A stretch of 64,000 nt of DNA from Diphasiastrum complanatum (lineage: Eukaryota > Streptophyta > Lycopodiopsida > Lycopodiales > Lycopodiaceae): assembly GCA_029204225.1 (NCBI GenBank), contig CM055096.1, positions 3,285,352 through 3,349,351 on the forward strand, in the 5' to 3' direction. The first letter of the stretch is position 1. Every line of letters starts with the position of its first letter. This document shows, piece by piece, positions 24,561 through 35,480 of this stretch. The translations under genes and the position numbers were made by a program. Under the pieces are notes generated by a model. It had not been told where the DNA came from and did not search any database. It saw nothing but the letters and a program-made list of their open reading frames with translations.

Positions 24561-25147
24561 TAAAAGTCAAGTTGAAACCTTGTACCACTTACCTCCCACC
24601 TACTTTTCCACATGCATTCTAGGCTATTTGACACCTAGAATGGGGTGCCCTCCTACACTCTCTCTTATTATGCCAAATCACCATAGTAACTCTCCCAAGC
24701 TAATACACATCACCCATTCACCCTCTCTAACTAATACACCTCATCCATGCACTCCACTTCACCCTAAGTCCTATTGGAGTCTTCCTCACACCTCATGCAC
24801 TTGAACTCGACACCTCACTCACTTTGGAAGGACTCTCCACTCTCTATATAAGTGAAAATGCGCCCCTCTACTAGGAGGATTGAAGGATGATGCATCGAAA
24901 CTCTGCCATTTTGCTGTTGGTTGGTACAGGTGCTTTGGAGAAGAGGATTGAGGCATCACCTCAAGGAGACTATGTCATTTTGTGATTGTAGGATTATTTG
25001 GAGCTCAAACCCTCGGATTTCTATCTCTTTCTCACATCACAACACAAACACACACACACACTCTCTCTCTCTCCCTCTCTCACTTTCACCTTCTCCCAAA
25101 CCATGGTATGCTCTTGAAACTGTGTAAGAATGGTTGATTAGTACTTT
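24561..25147. other. Non-coding stretch with compound microsatellite
   Basis: No gene. A compound (AC)n-(CT)n run lies at about 25041-25082. Upstream is pyrimidine-rich, C-rich sequence (CCACC, CACTCC words). Confidence 0.45.
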
Positions 25148-25322
25148 TGCATGTCAGGCTATCTGTGGCCTATTGTCTATGCATGTTAGACCTAGAGCTT
25201 GCATGTCATGCCATCAGTGGCCTATTGTCCATGCATGTCAGATCTAGAGCTTGCATGTCAAATTTGAAGCTTGCATGTCCTAGTATTTGTGGCCTATTGT
25301 CCATGCATGTCAGATTTAGAGT
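25148..25322 (+). repeat. 52-bp tandem repeat, three units plus a short one
   Basis: Full units start at 25148, 25200 and 25272, each beginning TGCATGTC and containing GTGGCCTATTGTC.ATGCATGT. A 20-bp partial unit is at 25252-25271. The array is open in one frame as a Cys/Met/Leu-rich repeat, but no start or gene context supports translation. Confidence 0.85.
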
Positions 25323-25339
25323 CAAAAAGAACTTCTGGA

Positions 25340-25770
25340 AGAGGTAAAAGCTAGGCTTGAAAAGGTTGTAGCAGCAAAGAATTTGGAAATCAAGGATTAT
25401 CCTGACATCTCAAGGTTATCCAAAGGCTGACAGATCTAAATCATAGAATACAGGGCAAGATGAATTTGAAGCAATCAAGAATGAAGACCCTACTGAGGCC
25501 TTTCAAACTCTCCCAAATTTTGACAAATCTATAGGGCACAAGCGTTGTACGTCCAAGCAAGAGCTCACATTCGTCTCTTAGAATTTGGTGGTGGCTAAAA
25601 AAGAAATTGAAAAGCTACAAATTGAACTATGACCTTCTACTCCGGAGATGATGGACAACCTGAATTCAATCTAAATAGCAAGGGAAAATGCATATTTGGC
25701 TTTAAAAATAGCTTTGGATCGATTGAAGGATAGATTGGAAGAGAAGATTGTTGCAGCAAACATTGCACCC
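25340..25770 (+). pseudogene. Decayed charged, helical reading frame, unknown
   Basis: The + strand reads protein-like stretches between stops: LEKVVAAKNLEIKDYPDISR, EAIKNEDPTEAFQTLPNFDK and LALKIALDRLKDRLEEKIV. The composition suggests alpha-helical or coiled-coil protein. Several in-frame stops make it non-functional. I do not recognise the family; it may be a gag or a host gene piece next to the minus-strand copia remnant. Confidence 0.3.
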
Positions 25771-26015
25771 ATGCAATTTTTTTTTTTGAGGAATGACAAT
25801 CCAAACCCACCAAGATTCACAACATAATACCACAGATTTGACAACAACCAAGATATGAAAGATCTGATCTTGGAATTGGCAATTTTACAATCCTCTGTGT
25901 TGCAGAAAAAAGCAGACAACTTCCAAGCTAGATACGTGGAGAGAGACCCTGGAAGACACCAGCGAAGTTGAACAAAATTTAAGCGTTTCTTCCAAAAAGA
26001 GAGATTTGAAATCAA

Positions 26016-28250
26016 GTGAGGCGTTTGCAGATTTTCAAAAAGCCTACCTCTTCCAACATTACATTCGCTAGTGGTTGTGCGAGGTTGATGTCCACAAGTA
26101 GTTGCCTTAGCCAAATCTCCTCCTTGGTTGCATTTGTGACAGCTATGTATTCACATTCCGTTGATGATAATTCAACCGAGGTATGCCTTCGGCTGTTCCA
26201 TGATATTGGGCCTTGGTTGTATAAAAATACAAATCTAGAAGTTGATTATCTGGTATTGATATCTCCTGCCCAATCCACATCTGTGTAGGCCTCAAGGATG
26301 TTGACAGTTTGGTTGTCTCCATAGCAAATGCTAAGAGTCTTCGTTGCTTGGATGTACTTCATGACCTTTGTCAGTGCTTTCCAATGAGTTAGGCCTGGAT
26401 TTGATAGGAATAGGCTAAGTGAACTGATCGAATATGCAAGATCTACTCGCGTGCAAATCATGTACATCAGTGAGCCGATGATGGATTGAAACGAGTATCA
26501 CTTCATTCCTTTCTTTTCTGTCTCTATTTAAGGAGACTGTTCCTTTGATAGCTTTAGTCCAAGGTCGAGTGGAAAGTGACTTGGCTTGCAATTGGCCATT
26601 CCATACTTTTTCACCATGTTGTTGAGATATTGTTGCTGATTGATGAAGATCAGTCTGCTGGGTCGATCTCATTGGATCTAGATTTTGAGACAATAGTGGA
26701 CTAGACCCATGTCAGTCATCTTGTACTCCTGGGCCAGCATGCATTTCGTATCTTTCATCAGATTTAGATTGTTACTGAATAAGAGTGTATCATCTACATA
26801 GAGAGTGATGATGATGAAGTAATCGGATACAGACTTGAAATAGACATTCAAGTCTGCCAAGTTTGGAATAACACCATTATCGATCATAAATGCATTGATT
26901 TTTTGGAACCAGACTTTGGATGACTGTTTCAACTCATAGAGAGCCTTGTGGATTTTGCATACAAGGTGTTGTTGCTTGTCGTTGAGTTCGTATCCCTCTG
27001 GCTGTGACATATAGATTTCCTCTTCGATGGTTCCATTGAGGAAAGCAGTCTGGACATGGTGGACTTCAAGATCTACTGTGGCTGCAAAGGAGAGAAGTAG
27101 ACAGATTGAAGCATGTTTAACAATTGGGCTGAAGGTTTCTGAATAGTCCAAATCTGGAATCTGGGAGTAGCCTTTGGCGACTAGCCTGGCCTTGTAGCGA
27201 TTTAGCTTTCCTTCAACATCATATTTTGCTTTGATCATCCATTTGCATGGAATCGGATTTTGGTCCTTTGGCAGCTCCATTATTGTCCATGTTTGATTCT
27301 CTATTAGAGAATAGAATTTGGTGTCCATCGCTACATTCCACTGGTCAGCATCAGGAGTAGACATTGCCTCTGAGACAATTGTTGGTTCATGCACGAAGTA
27401 GCAGGCCGGATCATCCATAAATATGGATGGAGGCTGTCTGGACCTGTTCGACCTTCTGGGTTGAGCTTCAGTCCTCTGATGCGGGTTGACTCGTCGAGGT
27501 TTGTCAAAGTCAGTGTTTCTTTTGTGTAGTTGAATCTCTGGATCAGAATTTGTGTGCTCCATTCCTGGGTCAGATTTGTCAGCAGCTTTCCCCTTATGGT
27601 TGATGAACTGGTCTTCCAAAAGAATGATGTCTCTACTAGTGAATGCCTTCTGGGTATCCAGATTGTAGAGCTTGTATGTCTTGTGGTCTAGGAAATAGCC
27701 GATGAAAATGGTTTTCCTGCTTTTGTTATCTAGCTTTCTTTTTAGATCTTCTAGGATCTGAGCGAAAGTGATGCGTCCGACTCTCGAATATATTTGAGTG
27801 ATGGTTTCGATCATGTCCACACCTCATAGGGTGTCTTGCCATTCAGGGATTTGGTGATGGATCAATTCTACAAATAGGCAGCTGTAGTAACAGCTTCTGC
27901 CCAAAACTTCTTTGGAAGAGAGGCATGGGCCAACATGCTTTTGGCACTCTCGATGAGTGTCCAATTTTTTCTTTCAGCTACACCATTGGACTGAGTTGAG
28001 TAGCTGGTTGTGAATTGTTGATATATCCCTCTGGCCTTGCAGAACTCCTTGAATTCTGTGGAGATATACTCTCCCCCTCTATCTGTGCATAGAGCCTTGA
28101 TCTTCCTTTGGGTCTGGTTTTCTGCAGACGTCTTGAACTGCTTGAAGAATTTGAATGCTTTAGATTTGTTCTTCATAAAGTAAAGATAGATGTACATTGG
28201 ATTTACCAAGTTAGAATTGAGGAGGAGTGTTGAAATTGTCACTTCCAACT
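26016..28250 (-). pseudogene. Ty1/copia integrase-RT-RNase H remnant
   Basis: On the minus strand the order is: integrase core (28248-27868) with CTDRGGEY and NGVAERKNW; then after a break IFIGYFLDHKTYKLY; then a 380-codon frame (27820-26678) with RT motifs CKWMIKAKYD, ARLVAKGYSQ, QTAFLNGTIEEEIYMSQPEG and LYVDDTLLFS. RNase H lies near 26467-26040 (TRVDLAYSIS, TDVDWAGD). Gag, protease and the integrase zinc domain are absent, and the 5' end stops abruptly near 28250. At least three frame breaks. The YVDD and integrase DDE residues remain. Confidence 0.85.
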
Positions 28251-28898
28251 TGGTTAATGTAGCATGTTAATCTTAAGATCTATGTTCATAGTGAGATCTC
28301 ACACGTGTGGAGCATGTTCGCACATGTGAAATTATGTATATAAGTCACTTTTATTAAGTTATATTGATTTTAGCTAGATCTACACAAGTGTGAAATTGAC
28401 CTTTGAGTAGAATCTTGAATTTGGTCATTTTGGCCAAATTTTATGTAAATAGATAATGAGTTATTACTCACACATGTCAAGTTGCCATTCACACATGGGG
28501 ATAAGCTTGTAGGTGATAAGATAGAAAGATCCCATTAGATTTTTTTTTATAGGAAATATTCCTATTTTTGTGGAGACTAGTTGCTGGTTTCTAGCTAGAG
28601 TGAGAAAGTCAACTTCGGATAAGGATCATATTTGACTCCTATTGGTGGATCTAGATGACAAGGCACTCTTCACACGTGTGAAGACTTGCTGGATAGTACA
28701 CACGTCATGGATGTACTTGATCTATAAAGAGGTCAACCAATTCAATGAGAAGTTGATGTGACATTGGCAGTTTCTAGTTTGCTTGTAATTTCCACATTTG
28801 TCTTGTGTTTTTGTGATTGAAATGCATTCCTAACATTAGGAGAACTTCGGACTCAATATGGGCCCTTTAAGGATGTAGAGAGAGAACATCATTAGATT
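28251..28898. other. Non-coding spacer rich in CACACGTGTG-like palindromes
   Basis: No coding frame. TCACACGTGTGG near 28300, CGCACATGTGAA near 28319, ACACAAGTGTGAA near 28383, CACACATGT near 28472 and TTCACACGTGTGAAG near 28672 recur in 0.4 kb. They resemble the same words in the adjacent copia LTR and may be decayed LTR sequence of a related element. Confidence 0.4.
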
Positions 28899-28922
28899 GC
28901 CCAACTTCAATTTCGGACAGCC

Positions 28923-28927
28923 ACTTC
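28923..28927. repeat. Target site duplication of the young copia, left
   Basis: ACTTC lies before TGTGAAAAA and recurs at 34788-34792 after the right LTR. One base overlaps the LTR end, so ACTTC or CTTCT both fit. The uninterrupted right foldback arm has the single site AGCCACTTCTGAGAT. Confidence 0.75.
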
Positions 28928-29580
28928 TGTGAAAAATTGTCAACTAGTAGTATTTTCCTAACTTGAGATTTTGTAGGCCTATGGCCAAATAAAAGTTAGA
29001 GATAGGTTCATACATGTATGTAGAGGCCCAAAGTATGTGTACACTACTTTTGAGGTCACATTAATTAGAGGAGGTCGAGTGTGGAGCTCTTCTATTGGCT
29101 CATAATTTGGTGCATTCCTATTTGACCAAATTTCTAGGTATATGGGTGAATCCTATTGGACCCCAATTTTAGCCTATCATAAGACAAGTGGCCAAGAGGC
29201 ACTATGGCTGCTATAAATAGCCATCTCCACGAGTATGTACACATCTCATTTTCATTCTATTGAATGAATGTTATGCTCTTTGAAGGTCCATCTTCTTCTC
29301 TCTCACTTTTTTGTTCATATCTTGCATTCTAGCCACTAGAATTGTGATTTCTTTGTTGCTATGGCTTCACACGTGTGAAATGCAGGTTGTAGGCTCTGAA
29401 GTACGGACAGGGACAGCAAGTTTCTGTTTGTGGAAGCTTATGATCAGATTTTGATGTTTAGTTGATGTTTAGTATGCTTAACATCACAATTTCTATCATT
29501 TTTTCAATCTAGATGTGCATAACTTCCATGGCCAAGATCTTTATGAAACTTTAGCATCTTTTGGATCTGAGTTTTTCACA
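28928..29580 (+). repeat. 5' LTR, 653 bp
   Basis: Begins TGTGAAAAATTG and ends GAGTTTTTCACA. A TATA box TATAAATA is at 29212-29219. A palindrome CACACGTGTG lies downstream of it. Transcription should start roughly 30 bases after the TATA box, which defines the U3/R limit. Confidence 0.95.
29212..29219 (+). promoter_or_regulatory. TATA box in the 5' LTR
   Basis: TATAAATA in GCTGCTATAAATAGCC. The identical box in the 3' LTR is at 34430-34437, where it could drive transcription into the flanking foldback sequence. Confidence 0.8.
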
Positions 29581-29592
29581 TGGTATCAGAGC
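29581..29592 (+). other. Primer-binding site, initiator tRNA-Met
   Basis: TGGTATCAGAGC immediately follows the LTR and is the canonical complement to the 3' end of plant initiator tRNA-Met. Confidence 0.93.
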
Positions 29593-30189
29593 ATTAGGCG
29601 GCCAAATGTGCAGGTTTTGCCAGATTTAGAAGAGATTTGTGGGCGAGTTTGCTTTTGTAGCATTCCAATCAAGTTTCTAGCTAAAAATCTTGTTGATTTA
29701 TGTGTAGAAATTGGATCTTTGTGATCAAAACATCATTTGTATGCATTTCAATTGAAGTAGGGCGAATTCCCTCTGTACTTATCAGAATAAGGAGACAAAA
29801 ATTGTTTTGGAAAGAGGGAGATGCAAGATCCAACAAGATCCTATTAGTTTTCCATTCTAGCATATAGTTTTTTGATTCAATTTCTTGCTTCTTCATGTCA
29901 AAAACTTCAAAATTGATGTAACCCTCTGATTTTCAGTTTGCTGAATGATTCAAGAGTGTATTTCAATCTTAGGAGTGAGGGAAAAGCAAGTATATTGAGG
30001 TTTGGTCTTGGTTTGATCAAGAAATCATAAAACTAGTGGCTAAAATTGAGGAAAAAGTGAGGAAAAGAGAGAAAAAGTAAGGTTTTAGGTTCCAAATCTT
30101 TGTGATTTCTTCTTGTGTTTCATTTGTTGATTCAAGAGAGTGCTTAGTGCATTGGAACAGGTCAAAGATCAGAGATCAATCATTGCAAC
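29593..30189 (+). other. Untranslated leader of the young copia
   Basis: About 0.6 kb with no long + frame in phase with the polyprotein. It should carry the packaging signal, as in other copia elements; no specific structure was identified. Confidence 0.6.
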
Positions 30190-33100
30190 ATGGCTACAAA
30201 TGGAGGCTACATGTTGGAAAGCAATGATAGGCTTACCTCCCTCAACTATTCTACTTGGAAAGTAAGGATGGAGTCTTTGCTTGAGATGAATGAGTTGATG
30301 GATATTGTTGTAGGTGTGGAGGAAAGACCTTTGGCACCTCAAGAACAATTGAGGTATGACAAGAGGGCAAAGAAAGCCCTTCACATGATCAAGATGAATG
30401 TGACAAATGAGCTTATCAAAGAGGTTGGTAAGTGCACATCATCTAGTGAAGCTTGGGAAGCCTTGAAGAAGGTTTATGAATCCAAGTCTACTTCTAGAGT
30501 GTTGACTTTAAGAAGGCAAATCTTTTCTTGTATGCAAAAGAAGAGTGAGAATGGACATGCTTTTGTTTTGAGAGTTAAAGCATTGAATGATGAGTTAGCA
30601 TGCATTAATGATGGCATAAATAATGAGGAGCTTGTTCAAGTGATTCTCAATGGCTTGTTGGATGATCATGCTAATCTTGTTCAAAGTTATGCTATCCAAA
30701 AATGTTTACCAAGTGTTGGAGACTTGCAAGAGGTCTTGTTGGCTGAAGAATTCAGGTTGCAAGCAAGAGTGGGAGCATCTTCTACATCTCAAGGAGGAGA
30801 AGAGGAGGCAATGTTCTCTAAAGGCAAGTTCAAGGGCAAAGGTAAAAGCAATTGGTCTAAAGGGCAAGACCAAGGTGAGCACTCTACTTTTGGCAAAAAG
30901 AAGGATAGATCTAAGCTAAAATGTTTCTATTGTGGAGTCAAAGGGCATTTTGCTAGCGATTGTTTTAAGAAAAAGAGGGATCAAGGGGAAAAGCAAACCA
31001 ATCTAACTATTGATGAGGGTGGGGATGAGCTTCTTTCAAATGATGCTTTTGTTATGTCATCTTGCTTGTTGGCTAATCATGGAGACATTGATCCTTGGTG
31101 GATTGATAGTGGAGCCACTTCTCATATGACATATCATAAAGAGTATTTTTCATCTTTAATGGCATTTGATGGTGATAGGAAGGTAATCTATACCGCAAAT
31201 GATGGTGAGTGTGCAATCAAGGGGATTGGCACAATTCCTATTTCACTTTCTACAAATAGGAATATAGAATTGAAAGATGTTTTGCTCATTCCATCCATTA
31301 CCAAGAACTTACTTAGTGTAAGCCAAATGCTTGACAAAGGATTCAAAGTTGAGTTTGATGGTGATGCTTGCTTGATCAAAAAGGGGTGTAGTATCATTGC
31401 AAAAGGGAAAAGGCAAGGGAAATTGTTCAAGCTTGATGCATGTGTTGTTGCTAACCAAGTTGGATGCATGGCAAATGAACAAATGTCAATTCAAGAGGTA
31501 TGGCATAAAAGGATGGGACATCTCAACTACAAGGCCTTGGAGGTAATAGCCAAAAAGGAGGTAGTAAGGGGACTTCCCAAGTCTCTTACTTGCTTGAATC
31601 ATGTTTGTGAAGAATGTGCTTTGTCTAAATCACATAGATTGCCATATACTAGATCTATATCTAGATCTAAGATGCCTTTTTCTCTCTTGCATTCGGATAT
31701 TCATGGTGTTACTACAATTAGCAATGGAGGTGCTAAGATGTATGTAACTTTCATTGATGATTTTAGTAGATTTTGTTGGGTTTATCTACTAAAGAGCAAG
31801 GATGAGGTGTTTGATGTGTTTGTCAAGTTCAAAGTTGCTATTGAGACTCAATTTACAACCAAAATCAAATGCTTGAGGAGCGACAATGGTGGTGAATACA
31901 TTTCTAACAAATTCAAAGCCTTTTGCGATGAGCATGGGATCAAGAGGGAGTACACATGTCCAAGAACACCACAACAAAATGGAGTGGCCGAGAGGAAGAA
32001 TAGAACCTTGTGTGAGAGTGCAAAGGCAATGAGATTGAATGCTAATCTTCCTAAACCTTTTTGGAGTGATGCTTTGTTGTGTGCAAATTTTCTATGCAAT
32101 AGATGGCCAAGTGTTGTATTGGAAGGAAAAACCCCTTTTGAAGCTTTGTTTGGTACGAAGCCTAATGTCAAGTTTCTAAGAACTTTTGGATGCATTTGCT
32201 ACTTCAACATTACTCTTGATGATAGAACTAAGGAGGATCCATCTTCAAGAAAGGGCATTTTTGTTGGTTATAGTGAAGTAAGCAAAGCATATAGGATTTA
32301 TGTTCCTTCAATCAAGAAAGTGTTCACAAGTAGGGATGTCATTTTTGATGAAGGTAACATTCCAAAAGTTGTTTCAAGTGATGATGGTGTTGTTGCAACT
32401 AATGTGCTTGATGACAATGGAGTTGATGACACATTGGATGTGGATGTTGAAGAAGCCTCTTCAAGTCAAATTCCAAGGAGAACTCCAAGGCATAAAGTGA
32501 AACCCTCAAGGCTCACTTATGATGGCAAAGGTAAGCAAGTGGTGGATGGATCCAACTATGCTTTCCTAACTTCTTTTGATGTACCTTCATGTGTAGATGA
32601 AGCAAGGCAAGAAGAGGAATGGATCCAAGCAATGGATCTTGAGTTTGAAGCACTTATGAAGAACAACACATGGAGATTGGTGGAGCTTCCAAAGGGCAAA
32701 AGTGCAATTGGATGCAAATGGATCTTCAAGGTAAAGACAAATCAAGATGGATCTATCAACAAGTTGAAGGCAAGGTTGGTGGCTAAAGGTTATGCTCAAG
32801 AGCATGGCATTGACTATGAGGAAACCTTTGCACCCGTGGCAAAGATGGTGAGCATAAGAGTAATCATTTCCCTTGCAACTCTTTATGGATGGGATCTTTG
32901 GCAATTAGACATTTCTAATGCTTTCTTGAATGGTGATCTTGAAGAGGAAGTCTACATGGAGCAACCCGAGAGCTATGTTTCTCATAGCAAGCCTAATCAT
33001 GTGTGTTTTCTACAAAAAAGTTTGTATGGTCTTAAGCAAGCACCAAGGAGTTGGTATGCTAGGCTTAACTCTTTTCTACTTTCTCAAAACTTCACTATGA

Positions 33101-34140
33101 GTGAGTATGATCATTCACTTTACTTTAGAATTAGTGCTAATGATGTTACAATCCTTCTAATTTATGTGGATGACATTATTTTAAGTGGAGGGAACAAGGA
33201 AGATATAGAAGATATCAAGAAAGCACTAAAAAAGGAATTTGAAGTGCATGATCTTGGTCTTTTGAGCTATATCTTAGGAATAGAAGTAATTAGAACTTCT
33301 CAAATCACTTTTATTTCACAAGAGAAGTATGCTATTTCTATTCTCAATAGATTTCATATGGTAGATGCAAATCCTATTGATACACCTATGGAATCACATG
33401 TAAAGCTAACTATAAGAGGTAATGAAAGATCCTTCGAGGACATTACTCTCTATAGAAAGCTAATAGGTTCTCTTATATATCTAACCATCACAAGACCTGA
33501 TTTATCTTATTGTGTTGGTAGATTAAGCCAATTCATGCAAGATCCTAGCATAGAACATTGGAAACTAGGAAAGAGGATCTTGAGATACATCTCGAAAACA
33601 AAAGATTTTGGCATTGTTTATAGAGGCTCATCACCTAACTTATTTGGTTTTTCAGATTCAGATTTTGCAGGAGACCTTATGGATAGAAAATCCATAAATG
33701 CACATGCTATTTTCATAGGTGATGGAGCTATCTCATGGATGTCGAAGAAACAAGCAACTATATCACTTTCTTCTAGTGAGGCCGAGTACAAAGCTTTGAC
33801 ATCATGCACAAAGGAGATGGTGTGGATCAAGAGGATGATTATGGAGCTTCATTTGCTGGATTTTTCAGAGAGTCCAATCATCTTTTGTGACAACCTTTCA
33901 GCCCAAAGTCTAGCAAGCAATCCAGTTTTCCATGCAAGGAGCAAACATATCGAGGTGGCTTACCATTTTGTGAGAGAACAAGTGTTGGCAAAAGAGATCA
34001 AGCTTGAACATGTCCCATCAAAGGAATGTGTGGCTGATATCTTTACCAAAGCATTGGGAAAGGACTTATTTTTCAAGCATAGAACAAGTCTTGGTGTACT
34101 TTCTAAATCTATGCTAAAACTAGTTGAAGAGGGAGTGTGA
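30190..34140 (+). CDS. Ty1/copia gag-pol polyprotein, intact
   Basis: 1316 residues in one frame. Gag (UBN2-type) occupies about 1-200, followed by a Lys/Gly-rich linker and zinc knuckle CFYCGVKGHFASDC (245-258). The aspartic protease has WIDSGATSHM with Asp306. The integrase zinc domain uses His439, His444, Cys473 and Cys476, and its catalytic triad is Asp503, Asp565 and Glu601 (NGVAERKNR). RT contains [38 protein letters not shown] and the YVDD box at 992-995. RNase H has Asp1158, Glu1197 (SSSEAEY) and Asp1234 (CDNLSAQ). The protein copies the element's RNA in a virus-like particle and integrates the DNA. All catalytic residues are present. The ATG follows CATTGCAAC and starts MATNGGYMLES. 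The stop TGA (34138-34140) lies inside the first bases of the 3' LTR. Confidence 0.96.
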   Translation: MATNGGYMLESNDRLTSLNYSTWKVRMESLLEMNELMDIVVGVEERPLAPQEQLRYDKRAKKALHMIKMNVTNELIKEVGKCTSSSEAWEALKKVYESKSTSRVLTLRRQIFSCMQKKSENGHAFVLRVKALNDELACINDGINNEELVQVILNGLLDDHANLVQSYAIQKCLPSVGDLQEVLLAEEFRLQARVGASSTSQGGEEEAMFSKGKFKGKGKSNWSKGQDQGEHSTFGKKKDRSKLKCFYCGVKGHFASDCFKKKRDQGEKQTNLTIDEGGDELLSNDAFVMSSCLLANHGDIDPWWIDSGATSHMTYHKEYFSSLMAFDGDRKVIYTANDGECAIKGIGTIPISLSTNRNIELKDVLLIPSITKNLLSVSQMLDKGFKVEFDGDACLIKKGCSIIAKGKRQGKLFKLDACVVANQVGCMANEQMSIQEVWHKRMGHLNYKALEVIAKKEVVRGLPKSLTCLNHVCEECALSKSHRLPYTRSISRSKMPFSLLHSDIHGVTTISNGGAKMYVTFIDDFSRFCWVYLLKSKDEVFDVFVKFKVAIETQFTTKIKCLRSDNGGEYISNKFKAFCDEHGIKREYTCPRTPQQNGVAERKNRTLCESAKAMRLNANLPKPFWSDALLCANFLCNRWPSVVLEGKTPFEALFGTKPNVKFLRTFGCICYFNITLDDRTKEDPSSRKGIFVGYSEVSKAYRIYVPSIKKVFTSRDVIFDEGNIPKVVSSDDGVVATNVLDDNGVDDTLDVDVEEASSSQIPRRTPRHKVKPSRLTYDGKGKQVVDGSNYAFLTSFDVPSCVDEARQEEEWIQAMDLEFEALMKNNTWRLVELPKGKSAIGCKWIFKVKTNQDGSINKLKARLVAKGYAQEHGIDYEETFAPVAKMVSIRVIISLATLYGWDLWQLDISNAFLNGDLEEEVYMEQPESYVSHSKPNHVCFLQKSLYGLKQAPRSWYARLNSFLLSQNFTMSEYDHSLYFRISANDVTILLIYVDDIILSGGNKEDIEDIKKALKKEFEVHDLGLLSYILGIEVIRTSQITFISQEKYAISILNRFHMVDANPIDTPMESHVKLTIRGNERSFEDITLYRKLIGSLIYLTITRPDLSYCVGRLSQFMQDPSIEHWKLGKRILRYISKTKDFGIVYRGSSPNLFGFSDSDFAGDLMDRKSINAHAIFIGDGAISWMSKKQATISLSSSEAEYKALTSCTKEMVWIKRMIMELHLLDFSESPIIFCDNLSAQSLASNPVFHARSKHIEVAYHFVREQVLAKEIKLEHVPSKECVADIFTKALGKDLFFKHRTSLGVLSKSMLKLVEEGV
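34126..34135 (+). other. Polypurine tract of the young copia
   Basis: GAAGAGGGAG directly precedes the 3' LTR and would prime plus-strand DNA synthesis. It is also coding, for the polyprotein C-terminus. Confidence 0.85.
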
Positions 34141-34788
34141 AAAATTGTCAACTAGTAGTATTTTCCTAACTTGAGATTTTGTAGGCCTATGGCCAAATAA
34201 AAGTTAGAGATAGGTTCATACATGTATGTAGAGGCCCAAAGTATGTGTACACTACTTTTGAGGTCACATTAATTAGAGGAGGTCGAGTGTGGAGCTCTTC
34301 TATTGGCTCATAATTTGGTGCATTCCTATTTGACCAAATTTCTAGGTATATGGGTGAATCCTATTGGACCCCAATTTTAGCCTATCATAAGACAAGTGGC
34401 CAAGAGGCACTATGGCTGCTATAAATAGCCATCTCCACGAGTATGTACACATCTCATTTTCATTCTATTGAATGAATGTTATGCTCTTTGAAGGTCCATC
34501 TTCTTCTCTCTCACTTTTTTGTTCATATCTTGCATTCTAGCCACTAGAATTGTGATTTCTTTGTTGCTATGGCTTCACACGTGTGAAATGCAGGTTGTAG
34601 GCTCTGAAGTACGGACAGGGACAGCAAGTTTCTGTTTGTGGAAGCTTATGATCAGATTTTGATGTTTAGTTGATGTTTAGTATGCTTAACATCACAATTT
34701 CTATCATTTTTTCAATCTAGATGTGCATAACTTCCATGGCCAAGATCTTTATGAAACTTTAGCATCTTTTGGATCTGAGTTTTTCACA
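34136..34788 (+). repeat. 3' LTR, 653 bp
   Basis: No difference from the 5' LTR was found on reading both in full. It ends TTTTTCACA at 34788 and is followed by the target duplication and the rest of the foldback arm (TTCTGAGATAAACC). Confidence 0.95.
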
Positions 34789-35079
34789 CTTCTGAGATAA
34801 ACCAATGACACTAAAATTCAAAATGAAAAGGGTGGAAAACCCGAGGCCATGTCCTCGCGAATATGTCATCGCGTCGCGTCGTGCCTTGCCACATGCGAAA
34901 GGCAGGTGGAGTGAGCACATGTGGAGGAGGAAAATAGATTGCGTCTAGTAAAAGAAGTGTAGCATCTCTTTACACCATTGCGTAGATCATGAAAAACTGC
35001 ACACTTTTTCTTTTTTTGGATCACTTCAATCCGACACACGGTTAAAAAGTTATGGCCATCTGAAGATTCATACCCTCCT

Positions 35080-35480
35080 TGATATCGGAGCCGAGCGACC
35101 CATGGCCTCTTCTCACTAAACATAATGCTCTGGTCGTGCAGCTCCGATATCGCAGCCACGCGACCCATGGCCTTTTCTCACTAAACATAATGCTCTGGTC
35201 GCGTGGCTGCAATATCGGAGTTGTGCAACCAGAGCATTATGTTCAGTGAGAAGAGGCCATGGGTCGCTCGGCTCCGATATCAAGGAGTGTATGAATCTTC
35301 AGATGACCATAACTTTTTAACCGTGTGTCAGATTGAAGTGGTATAAAAAGAAAAAGTGTGCAGTTTTTCATGATCTACGCAATCATGTAAATAGATGCTA
35401 CAATATCTCAGCCACGCGACCAGAGCATTATGTTCAGTGTGAACAGGTCATTGGTCGCTCAGCTCCGATATCAGGTGGGG
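35080..35480. repeat. Palindromic core modules of the foldback element
   Basis: A ~60-bp module (GCGACCCATGGCC, then CTCACTAAACATAATGCTCTGGTCG, then GGCTGCGATATCGGAG, quoted in parts) occurs twice in + sense (about 35095 and 35155) and twice inverted (about 35217-35280 and 35405-35475). A second module, with TATGAATCTTCAGATG and a TGTGCAGTTTTTCATGATCT end, occurs inverted near 34985-35075 and direct near 35289-35385 and 35480-35570. The whole can fold into alternative long hairpins. Confidence 0.75.

Larger units (their letters stand above)
28928..34788 (+). mobile_element. Complete Ty1/copia retrotransposon, recent insertion
   Basis: A 5.86 kb element with two 653-bp LTRs that look identical over their whole length, a perfect primer-binding site, a polypurine tract, a single intact 1316-residue polyprotein and a matching target duplication. 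LTRs start TGTGAAAAA and end TTTTTCACA, a perfect 9-bp terminal inverted repeat. Identical LTRs mean little time since insertion. Everything needed for autonomous transposition appears present. It sits in the left arm of the foldback element. Confidence 0.95.

Noticed and set aside
25148-25322. CRISPR-like regularly spaced repeats
   Set aside because: Contiguous tandem units without unique spacers, in a plant genome.
29581-29592. tRNA gene fragments suggested by TGGTATCAGAGC
   Set aside because: These are retroelement primer-binding sites, each adjacent to an LTR; no tRNA cloverleaf surrounds them.
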